From Clostridiales bacterium (GTDB taxonomy: Bacteria; Bacillota; Clostridia; Christensenellales; JAISNN01): a DNA stretch of 7,642 nucleotides. Under the pieces are notes generated by a model, which worked only from the letters and a program-made list of their open reading frames with translations, did not search any database and was not told the origin of the DNA. Positions 1-4,676 of this stretch are shown here, piece after piece. Position 1 is the first letter of the stretch. Every line of letters begins with the position of its first letter. The stretch is from the NCBI GenBank assembly GCA_031289865.1, contig JAITOQ010000252.1, positions 1 to 7,642 on the forward strand, read 5' to 3'. The position numbers and the translations under genes were made by a program.

Positions 1-218
1 ATAGGGAATGAGAGCGTGAGCGCGTTCATGCCGTACTCGCCTACTCCGACGACCGCCGCCGTGTCGGGCATCCGACTGACAAAATAACTGTCGACAATGT
101 TGTAAAACGCTTGCAGCACCATCGAAAGTATCATCGGAAGACCCATGCCAAGCATGAGCTTTCCGATAGGTTTGGTAGCCATTTTATTTTGAGGGAGAGT
201 GTTTTCGGTTGTATTCAT
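1..218 (-). CDS. MATE family efflux transporter, N-terminal part (runs off the left edge)
   Basis: Reading from the ATG at 218 gives 72 residues that stay open to the window edge. They begin MNTTENTLPQNKMATKPIGK and continue with LMLGMGLPMILSMVLQAFYN and IVDSYFVSRM, then a stretch ending LTLSFP. This is the characteristic start of MATE (multidrug and toxic compound extrusion) proteins: a short polar N-terminus, then first membrane helix with the PMI..M..QA.YNIVDS pattern. MATE proteins are 12-helix inner-membrane antiporters that use a Na+ or H+ gradient to expel cationic drugs and metabolites. The substrate cannot be told from this fragment. The start is supported by AGGAG at 228-232, nine bases upstream. 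About 85% of the expected ~450 residues lie outside the window. The upstream leader (219-458) has a promoter, palindrome and terminator that may control the gene. Confidence 0.9.
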   Translation of the reverse strand, partial: MNTTENTLPQNKMATKPIGKLMLGMGLPMILSMVLQAFYNIVDSYFVSRMPDTAAVVGVGEYGMNALTLSFP

Positions 219-235
219 GTTTTTTGACTCCTAAT

Positions 236-358
236 TTTCTTTTTTTGCATATTCTTTTTGAGACGGCTATCCTTTTTTATGGTTTTTTTTGCACGATTTT
301 TTTTGGGCGGCTACTATTTTTTATGCTTTTTTTGCATGATTTTCTTTTTTTTTTGCAT
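236..358. repeat. T-rich imperfect tandem repeat, period about 44 bp, in the MATE leader
   Basis: Two clear units start CGGCTA at 264 and 308. Each continues with a T-run, TATG, a T-run, GCA(c/t)GAT and a T-run. A partial third copy (T-run, GCAT, T-run) precedes them at about 236-260. Homopolymers reach 8-10 bases (283-290, 297-304, 345-354). On the transcribed minus strand this gives a long A-rich untranslated leader between the terminator and the MATE ribosome binding site. I see no credible gene here. The plus-strand frame through it encodes only Phe/Leu-rich low complexity, and a minus-strand 14-codon Lys-rich frame has no ribosome binding site. Confidence 0.7.
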
Positions 359-411
359 AAAAAAAACGAGCGCGTAAATCAACCGGACTTATGTGATTTA
401 CACCGCTCGTT
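359..411 (-). terminator. Intrinsic terminator between ddl and the MATE gene
   Basis: On the minus strand an outer stem AACGAGCG (404-411 with 365-372) and an inner stem of eight pairs (394-401 with 374-381) are separated by a small internal loop. They are capped by a 12-base loop, and eight T residues (366-359) follow directly. This is a textbook Rho-independent terminator for minus-strand transcripts. It would end transcripts reading out of ddl. Because a promoter lies between it and ddl, it could also stop or attenuate transcription toward the MATE gene. There is no T-run on the plus side, so it is not bidirectional. Confidence 0.88.
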
Positions 412-427
412 GCCTATATTGTAGGCA
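411..427. promoter_or_regulatory. 17-bp palindrome overlapping the predicted transcription start (possible operator)
   Basis: TGCCTA (411-416) and TAGGCA (422-427) form a perfect 6-bp inverted repeat around TATTG. It begins directly downstream of the minus-strand -10 element and spans the predicted start site near 422. That is a classic position for a repressor operator. It could instead be a small 5' hairpin abutting the terminator stem. No regulator gene is visible in the window to pair with it. Confidence 0.5.
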
Positions 428-428
428 T

Positions 429-458
429 ATTATATCATGTTTTTAGGAATTTTGGCAA
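429..458 (-). promoter_or_regulatory. Extended -10 promoter reading toward the MATE gene
   Basis: On the minus strand, TTGCCA (453-458) is followed after 18 bp by a consensus TATAAT (429-434), which is preceded by TG one base upstream (TGATATAAT). This matches a sigma-A promoter with an extended -10. It starts only about 17 bp after the ddl stop codon and predicts a start near 422. The transcript would meet the terminator hairpin about ten bases later. No better promoter was seen between the terminator and the MATE start. Confidence 0.72.
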
Positions 459-475
459 GCGTTTTGGGGTTATTT

Positions 476-1651
476 TTAATCCTCAACGTTCAATTTTACA
501 TTCTTCGTTCCGTTTTGAGTTTCTAAGACGCTCGATTCGTAGACGTAGTTTTTTTGGTCGCCGCGGCGTTTGTCGGCGATCCCCTCAAGGACTGCAATGT
601 CGATAAGCTCGCCGAAGCTTATCCCGTTTTTTTCAAAAAGGTAGTACGCAAGCGACCCCGGAATAGTGTTTATCTCGTTGAGATAGACGCGCCCCTCCGA
701 CCTATCGACCAAAAAGTCGATTCTGACACTTCCGCGCATATCTAACGCGGAATACGCCTTTTCCGTAAAATTTACAATGCTCTTTTTTAAGGCTTTAGGC
801 AGCTTTGCGGGATACTCGCGCTTGAGACTTTTCATTCCCTCCGATGCGCTTTTTCCCTCGCCGCCGCTTTTTCCGTCGGCTTTTCCCCCGCTCAAATACT
901 TCTCGTCAAAGCTCAAAAATTCGCTCCACGAAACGGGCTTTTCGCATTCGGAAACCAAAATTTTTCCATCTCTTTTGACCGCCGCGCAGTTGATTTCGTA
1001 AAAGTCAGTGAGCGCGGTTTCGACAAGGATTTTTCGCCCGAATTCAGCCGCCGTGAGACACGCGCTCTTTAATTCGTCTAAGCTGTGAGCGACCGCAATC
1101 CCGATACTCGACCCTTGCGAAGCGGGCTTGACAATCAACGGATAAGAGAGGTTTTTCGGCGGTTCTATACCGTCGATTTCGCTGTCGTACGCGACAAAAT
1201 ACGGGAGAACGGGCAGACCCAAAGAAAGCAATACCTCTTTGGTCAAAACCTTGTCCATGCACACCGCCGACGCCGCCGTATCGGGCGAGGTGTACGGGAT
1301 TCCGTAAAACTCTAAAAGCCCCTGAAGACCGCCGTTTTCGCCTATACCGCCGTGACAGCAGAGGAGCGCGCAGTCTATCGGGACGTACCGTTTCGCCCAC
1401 GGAAACCGATAGGTTTTTATCCCTCCGAAAGCAAATTCCGCACGCCTTAGACGCGCTTTGTTCCCATCAAAATCACGGTAGGTTTCAAGCTCCGTGAGCC
1501 GCTTACCCGTGTATAACCCCTCTCTTATGTAGAGCGGAATAATCTCATACTTCCCCCCGTCCGCATGATTCATCGCTTGAACCGCCGTGATGACGGAAAT
1601 GTCGTGTTCGCATGATTTGCCGCCGAATACCACCAAAAGATTTTGTTTCAT
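476..1651 (-). CDS. ddl: D-alanine--D-alanine ligase
   Basis: The 391-residue product is an ATP-grasp ligase that joins two D-alanines with ATP in the cytoplasm, giving the dipeptide that MurF adds to the peptidoglycan precursor. Visible family marks are FGGKSCEHDIS at 9-19 (with the Glu that contacts the first D-Ala), HGGIGENG at 100-107, VKPASQGSSIGI at 174-185 (ATP-binding loop with the conserved Ser), FDEKY at 248-252, RIDF at 310-313 and NEINTIPGS at 325-333 (metal-binding Glu/Asn). The Tyr of EKY, where D-lactate-type ligases tend to carry Phe, favours normal D-Ala-D-Ala specificity. That last point is inference from the motif. Residues 253-278 are a Gly/Lys/Ser low-complexity insertion in the loop after EKY, with a 6-residue periodicity. 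The tail from about 361 is also unlike typical Ddl. The start is supported by AGAGG nine bases upstream. It lies downstream of and co-directional with the MurF-like gene. Confidence 0.95.
   Translation of the reverse strand: MKQNLLVVFGGKSCEHDISVITAVQAMNHADGGKYEIIPLYIREGLYTGKRLTELETYRDFDGNKARLRRAEFAFGGIKTYRFPWAKRYVPIDCALLCCHGGIGENGGLQGLLEFYGIPYTSPDTAASAVCMDKVLTKEVLLSLGLPVLPYFVAYDSEIDGIEPPKNLSYPLIVKPASQGSSIGIAVAHSLDELKSACLTAAEFGRKILVETALTDFYEINCAAVKRDGKILVSECEKPVSWSEFLSFDEKYLSGGKADGKSGGEGKSASEGMKSLKREYPAKLPKALKKSIVNFTEKAYSALDMRGSVRIDFLVDRSEGRVYLNEINTIPGSLAYYLFEKNGISFGELIDIAVLEGIADKRRGDQKNYVYESSVLETQNGTKNVKLNVED
818..895 (-). repeat. Low-complexity in-frame insertion in Ddl (residues 253-278)
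   Basis: The segment encodes a Gly/Lys/Ser/Ala/Glu-rich stretch in which GKSG and GKSA recur six residues apart. At DNA level GCTTTTTCC occurs at 848-856 and 866-874 (18-bp period), with a degenerate third copy near 879-886. It sits in the mobile loop that closes over the active site in this family. It looks like a replication-slippage expansion that kept the frame. Confidence 0.65.
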
Positions 1652-1685
1652 TTTTTTAATCCTCTTTTTTTTGTTTTATATCTAA

Positions 1686-1725
1686 CCGACGTTTAACCAC
1701 CCCGTCGGACATTCGTCCGATTTTT
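1686..1725. other. Overlapping inverted repeats in the ddl leader
   Basis: TCGGAC (1705-1710) pairs with GTCCGA (1715-1720) across a 4-base loop, followed on the plus strand by TTTTT. The overlapping CGTCGG (1703-1708) can instead pair with CCGACG (1686-1691). The two hairpins exclude each other. On the ddl-coding strand they lie 35-70 bases before the start codon. As a terminator the first hairpin would point along the plus strand, where no gene ends. Function is unproven. Confidence 0.35.
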
Positions 1726-1752
1726 GTATCGCGGTTCTACGGCTAACGTTTG

Positions 1753-1904
1753 AGATTCTTCGCAAGCTCAGAATGATATTGACTTTTTTTATTCGGATAC
1801 GGGACGAGCCGGTCTCTGTCCCCTACAATAGGAACAATTGCTTTTTTATCGGAGCGGAGCGACCCTTAATTTTCAACTTTCAACTTTCAATTTTCAACTT
1901 TCAA
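1753..1904. repeat. Composite of dispersed intergenic repeat modules between murF-like gene and ddl
   Basis: This 152-bp stretch strings together several repeat-like elements. One is AGATTCTTCGCAAGCTCAGA with ATGAT after it (1753-1776), related to copies at 3582 and 4484. Another is an imperfect inverted repeat GGGAC...GTCCC (1801-1805/1818-1822) next to CCTACAAT. The last is five 7-bp units of (T/C)TTTCAA (1870-1904). The last array has a counterpart in the opposite orientation at 4446-4473. No gene is seen in the 249-bp gap. The array overlaps the end of the murF-like gene and supplies its stop codon. Confidence 0.75.
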
Positions 1905-3550
1905 AGATTGTCGGGCATATCATTCTCAAACAACACGACGTCCCCTTGCCTAAACAGACTTGAAAACTCCCGTTTTGCAGCCGCAAGCGTCGGATATTCG
2001 CGTATGTTTTCGGACGGAAAGGCGTGCTCCGTAAGTCCATCGCGAATGAATTTTGCGCCCGTGCCTATCAAGACGGCAAATTCCGCGGCTGCCGCAATGT
2101 CGCGCCCGAACGCACGGTTTGCCGATTCGAGATTTTTGCCTTGTTCGGCAAAGCCGCACGCAACGACAATATGCCTCCCCTCAAAAAGTCTTAAGGTTTC
2201 GAGAGCGGCGCATGCGCCGACGGGATTGCTGTTGTAGGTGTCGTCGATGACGGTGAGCCGACCGCTCTTTATAATCTCCGTCCGATGAGGTACGGGGACA
2301 ATATCCGCAATCGCCTCCGCAATCTTGTCCGCGCTCACTCCGATATAGTACGCAAGCGCGGCGGCGACAGTGATATTGACGACGTTTGCGCGCCCGACCA
2401 CGGAGGTCGCTACCGTGATTTTCTTTTTTCTCGCGATTCGCGTGATACCGACGGACTCGTCTTTTTTAGGCTTGTAGCCGAAGCAAAGCTCGAAGCGGCT
2501 GCCCTCGCTATCAAAAATCAGGTTTTCGGCATAACAATCCAAAGCCGCCGTCCCCGCACGAAGGACACTCTTAGCATCGCCCTCCGACGCGTTAGCCGTC
2601 CCCGCACGAAGGACGTTAGGCGCGTCAAAAAACGGCAAGCCGCGAATATGCCCGTCGTCCGCATTTAGGACGCATACCCCGCCCGCCTTTAGCGCGTAAA
2701 AAAGTTCGGATTTTGTTTCGCTCACCGCTTCGATAGTCTTAAAGGTTTCCATATGCTGTGCGGTGATTCCCGTCAATATCCCGTAATCGGGGCAAACGAC
2801 CGCGCAAAGCTCCGCGATCTCACCCCGCCGTCTCGCGCCCATTTCGGCGACAAATATCTCCGTTTCGCCGTTCAACCGCTCTACGCTTTTTGCAATACCG
2901 AGCGGAGTATTAAAATTTTTTTCGGTCGCTACCGTGCGGTACCTTTTTTCCGCCATTAGAGCGAATATATTTTTGACGGAGGTCTTTCCGTAACTCCCCG
3001 TTATACCTACGCGGATTAAGGTCTTAAAGCCCGATAGCCGCGCCGCCGCACGTTTTACATAGCGTCGGTTATTCGCCCGTTCAAAGACGCTCGCGAACGC
3101 GGAAATCAACGCAAAATCGGCGGTATAGAAGCAAAAAATTAAGTAAGCAATTATAAAATAATATTTGACGCCGCAAAGGAAATACAACGCGCCGAAAAGC
3201 AGAAGATTACACAAAAATACCGCCGCATACAATCTCTTGACGCGGTTGGTAAAAACGAGAGGAGTCTTTGCGTTTTTATTTAGCTTTACATTGCGGATAA
3301 CCGTAAAAAGCGCGGCAAAAACTACATATACTGCATATAGTCCGACCAATACCGCAATACTCTCTATGTACACGCTTACCGCGAGAAAAAAAAGCCCCGC
3401 GGAAGTCAAAACGGTGTATTCCGCATATTCCTTCGCCGCATAATTTTTCAGACATTTCCCTACAAGGTAAGTGTTGAGCTGAAGAAATCCCGCGAACCGA
3501 TAAAGGATCAACACCGTGAGGACTGAGGATACGAAAGGCAATAAAAACAT
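1901..3550 (-). CDS. Membrane-anchored MurF-like Mur ligase
   Basis: Counting from the ATG at 3550 the product has 549 residues. Residues 1 to about 155 hold roughly five hydrophobic helices (about 2-20, 46-64, 65-86, 107-126, 129-152). A Mur ligase central domain follows, with P-loop GITGSYGKTSVKN at 182-194, KNFNTPLG at 211-218, EMGARRRGEIAEL at 236-248, Q-H-M-E near 265 and LNADDGHI at 295-302. The C-terminal domain shows PHRTE at 421-425 and DDTYNSNPVG at 436-445. These marks are MurF type: ATP-dependent joining of D-Ala-D-Ala to UDP-MurNAc-tripeptide. The usual N-terminal UDP-substrate domain is absent and replaced by the membrane part, so the exact substrate is uncertain. I chose the ATG at 3550 because AGGAG (3556-3560) lies five bases before it; an in-frame ATG at 3565 has no such site. 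The protein ends PDNL inside a repeat array and may be shortened. A 16-residue duplication (VLRAGTA twice) lies at 313-335. Next to ddl, it forms a cell-wall pair. Confidence 0.85.
   Translation of the reverse strand: MFLLPFVSSVLTVLILYRFAGFLQLNTYLVGKCLKNYAAKEYAEYTVLTSAGLFFLAVSVYIESIAVLVGLYAVYVVFAALFTVIRNVKLNKNAKTPLVFTNRVKRLYAAVFLCNLLLFGALYFLCGVKYYFIIAYLIFCFYTADFALISAFASVFERANNRRYVKRAAARLSGFKTLIRVGITGSYGKTSVKNIFALMAEKRYRTVATEKNFNTPLGIAKSVERLNGETEIFVAEMGARRRGEIAELCAVVCPDYGILTGITAQHMETFKTIEAVSETKSELFYALKAGGVCVLNADDGHIRGLPFFDAPNVLRAGTANASEGDAKSVLRAGTAALDCYAENLIFDSEGSRFELCFGYKPKKDESVGITRIARKKKITVATSVVGRANVVNITVAAALAYYIGVSADKIAEAIADIVPVPHRTEIIKSGRLTVIDDTYNSNPVGACAALETLRLFEGRHIVVACGFAEQGKNLESANRAFGRDIAAAAEFAVLIGTGAKFIRDGLTEHAFPSENIREYPTLAAAKREFSSLFRQGDVVLFENDMPDNL
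2547..2614 (-). repeat. In-frame 48-bp-period duplication inside the murF-like gene
   Basis: A 20-bp sequence is repeated exactly at 2547-2566 and 2595-2614, 48 bp apart. It encodes VLRAGTA twice, 16 residues apart, between the NADD motif and the C-terminal domain of the ligase. The period is a multiple of three, so the frame is kept. Most likely it is a surface-loop expansion. Confidence 0.8.
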
Positions 3551-3555
3551 ATTTG

Positions 3556-3560
3556 CTCCT
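3556..3560 (-). promoter_or_regulatory. Ribosome binding site that decides the murF-like start
   Basis: AGGAG on the minus strand is followed after CAAAT by the ATG at 3550. The upstream in-frame ATG at 3565 lies before this site and has no comparable sequence of its own. The shorter protein, starting MFLLPFVSS, is therefore preferred. Confidence 0.75.
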
Positions 3561-3581
3561 ACCATTGCACGTTACCGTTTT

Positions 3582-3665
3582 AGATTCTTCGCTTCGCTCA
3601 GAATGACACAGACTTCTTTAAAATCCGCAATTCTGCATTCTACATTTTGCATTCTGCATTTTAAA
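3582..3665. repeat. Dispersed intergenic repeat modules between hydrolase and murF-like gene
   Basis: Two modules are seen. The first (3582-3608) reads AGATTCTTCGCTTCGCTCAG followed by AATGACA. The second (3620-3665) carries CCGCAATTCTGCATT and then repeated (T)CTGCATT/TTGCATT units. The same two modules occur in the same order and orientation at 4484-4556. They fill most of the 150-bp gap and would lie in the 5' untranslated region of the murF-like transcript. Confidence 0.8.
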
Positions 3666-3674
3666 AGTAATAAC

Positions 3675-3703
3675 ATTATATGCTCCCGCTAAAAAAAGCG
3701 TTA
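3675..3703 (-). promoter_or_regulatory. Possible promoter for the murF-like gene and ddl
   Basis: A consensus TATAAT lies at 3675-3680 on the minus strand, about 20 bases after the hydrolase stop codon. The sequence 17 bp upstream (TAACGC, 3698-3703) is a poor -35 element. No terminator is visible between hydrolase and murF-like gene, so read-through from upstream is equally possible. Confidence 0.35.
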
Positions 3704-4399
3704 CTCCCCCTCCATCATCGCTTCCAAAATTCGCAAAAAACGTCCCGCTTCCTCAATGTATGCAAAATGACCGCACCCCAAAAAAACGACCCGTTCGCCG
3801 TTCGGGATTTTTTGCTCCATGATTTCTCCCATTTCGGGCGGGGTGTCCTTGTCGTTTTCGCCCCAAACGATCAAGGTCGGACACTTAATTTTTTCTAAAT
3901 ACGGTTCGAGATCCTCGTTGACCACCTTGACAAAGGTCTGTTTCATGACCTCGGACAGCCCTCGGTAATCACTGCTCCCCGTGTTTAGAGTGATATGCAG
4001 TTTTTTAAAAAATTTGTAGGTATAGACCTTGACATAATACGAAAAACCGCGCTTCGGAAGTATTCCCGCGCTATCCGCAAGCACTAATTTTTTTATACGC
4101 GTATCGCCCTTTGCGGCAAGCTTGATTGCGACACGCCCGCCGAAGGAATGTCCTACCAACATGACGCGCCGCATTCCGTAAGCGTCCATAAGCTCCTCTA
4201 CCGAACGAACGTAATCGTCGATATCCATCGCCCTTTCGAGCGGCGGCGTATGCCCGAATCCGTAAAAATCCAAAAGCGTCGTCCGATAACGACCGTTTAA
4301 GCGGTTTGCAAAATACTCGAAGCTCTTTGTCGAACCGCCGAATCCGTGTAAAAAAATAATGTCCGCGTTTCCGCTCCCCGAAGTGATATGATTTACCAT
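3701..4399 (-). CDS. Alpha/beta hydrolase fold protein
   Basis: The product has 232 residues from the ATG at 4399. An in-frame TTG at 4408 would add three. It is a compact soluble alpha/beta hydrolase with no signal peptide. Visible marks, numbered from the ATG, are the oxyanion-hole motif HGFGG at 18-22, the nucleophile elbow GHSFGG at 83-88 (Ser85), the acid in GENDKDTPP (Asp183, with Asp185 nearby) and the catalytic His in GCGHFAYIEE (His211). The triad is complete and correctly ordered, so it is probably active as an esterase, lipase or amide hydrolase. The substrate cannot be read from sequence. Neither start has a clear Shine-Dalgarno sequence, which is unusual in this window. It is the first gene of the minus-strand group with the murF-like gene and ddl, and is divergent from the ABC transporter. 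The position suggests an envelope-related role, but this is inference. Confidence 0.9.
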   Translation of the reverse strand: MVNHITSGSGNADIIFLHGFGGSTKSFEYFANRLNGRYRTTLLDFYGFGHTPPLERAMDIDDYVRSVEELMDAYGMRRVMLVGHSFGGRVAIKLAAKGDTRIKKLVLADSAGILPKRGFSYYVKVYTYKFFKKLHITLNTGSSDYRGLSEVMKQTFVKVVNEDLEPYLEKIKCPTLIVWGENDKDTPPEMGEIMEQKIPNGERVVFLGCGHFAYIEEAGRFLRILEAMMEGE

Positions 4400-4445
4400 A
4401 ATAACCAATATACGGTTTTATTGCAAAAAAAAGACCGCTTTGGAA

Positions 4446-4556
4446 TTGAAAATTGAAAGTCGAAAGTTGAAAGTTGAGGTGTCTCTTCGCTCAGAATGAC
4501 ACATACTCAAACAAAATGACACCTACTTTTTATCCGCAATTCTGCATTTTGCATTA
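4446..4556. repeat. Dispersed intergenic repeat modules in the divergent region
   Basis: Four 7-bp units of TTGAAA(A/G), one with TCGAAAG, lie at 4446-4473. They are the reverse complement of the array at 1870-1904. CTTCGCTCAGAATGACA follows at 4485-4501, then CCGCAATTCTGCATTTTGCA with TT at 4534-4555. The last two match the pair at 3582-3665. An extra partial copy, AAAATGACACCTAC, lies at 4514-4527. No gene is seen in this gap (4400-4676). Confidence 0.8.
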
Positions 4557-4580
4557 AAAAAAAACTCCACGCAAAATCCG

Positions 4581-4609
4581 TTGATATTCTTATGAATTTA
4601 TATTATAAT
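4581..4609 (+). promoter_or_regulatory. Near-consensus promoter of the ABC transporter gene
   Basis: TTGATA (4581-4586) and TATAAT (4604-4609) are separated by 17 bp, an almost perfect sigma-A promoter. The predicted start near 4616 gives a leader of about 60 bases. The -10 lies in an AT-only palindrome, TATATTATAATATA (4599-4612), so a TATAAT also reads on the minus strand, but there without a convincing -35. Confidence 0.85.
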
Positions 4610-4625
4610 ATAAGCCGTTTAAAAA

Positions 4626-4646
4626 AGGGCGTCGTGTGTGCGCCCT
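4626..4646 (+). promoter_or_regulatory. Leader hairpin or operator upstream of the ABC transporter
   Basis: AGGGCG (4626-4631) pairs with CGCCCT (4641-4646) around a 9-base loop, just after the predicted transcription start and 16 bases before the ribosome binding site. No T-run follows on the plus strand, so it is not a terminator of this transcript. It may be a repressor site or an mRNA-stabilising 5' hairpin. On the minus strand it is followed by six T residues, but no minus-strand gene ends here. Confidence 0.45.
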
Positions 4647-4662
4647 AAAAATTTGTAAAAAA

Positions 4663-4670
4663 AGGAGAGG
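4663..4670 (+). promoter_or_regulatory. Ribosome binding site for a GTG start
   Basis: AGGAGAGG lies six bases before GTG at 4677. The next in-frame ATG is codon 35, immediately before the Walker A region and inside the conserved ATPase fold. The strong site therefore decides for the GTG start. Confidence 0.85.
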
Positions 4671-4676
4671 CGTTTT

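Noticed and set aside
314..358. Minus-strand 14-codon Lys-rich frame starting MQKKKK in the MATE leader, as a possible leader peptide
   Set aside because: It follows directly on the terminator T-run, has no ribosome binding site, and its composition is explained by the A-runs. The second repeat unit does not preserve the frame.
209..424. Plus-strand open frame rich in Phe and Leu
   Set aside because: It is a reading of the T-rich tandem repeat and terminator, overlaps the MATE leader, and has no ribosome binding site.
357..428. Known riboswitch or T-box upstream of the MATE gene
   Set aside because: The leader before the terminator is only about 10 bases, too short for an aptamer, and I recognise no T-box or guanidine-type motif.
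1044..1400. Arg-rich minus-strand frame of 118 codons
   Set aside because: Out-of-frame shadow of ddl, where every catalytic motif lies in the other frame.
476..1651. Van-type (D-Ala-D-Lac) glycopeptide resistance ligase
   Set aside because: The EKY motif keeps the Tyr typical of D-Ala-D-Ala ligases, and no vanH/vanX-like genes are present.
1753..1904. CRISPR-like repeat spacing
   Set aside because: The 7-bp units are directly tandem without spacers and the other modules are single copies. There are no cas genes.
1773..2237. Plus-strand frame of 154 codons antisense to the end of the MurF-like gene
   Set aside because: Its N-terminal half is repeat-derived and the rest is antisense to a conserved Mur ligase domain. 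There is no ribosome binding site and no recognisable domain.
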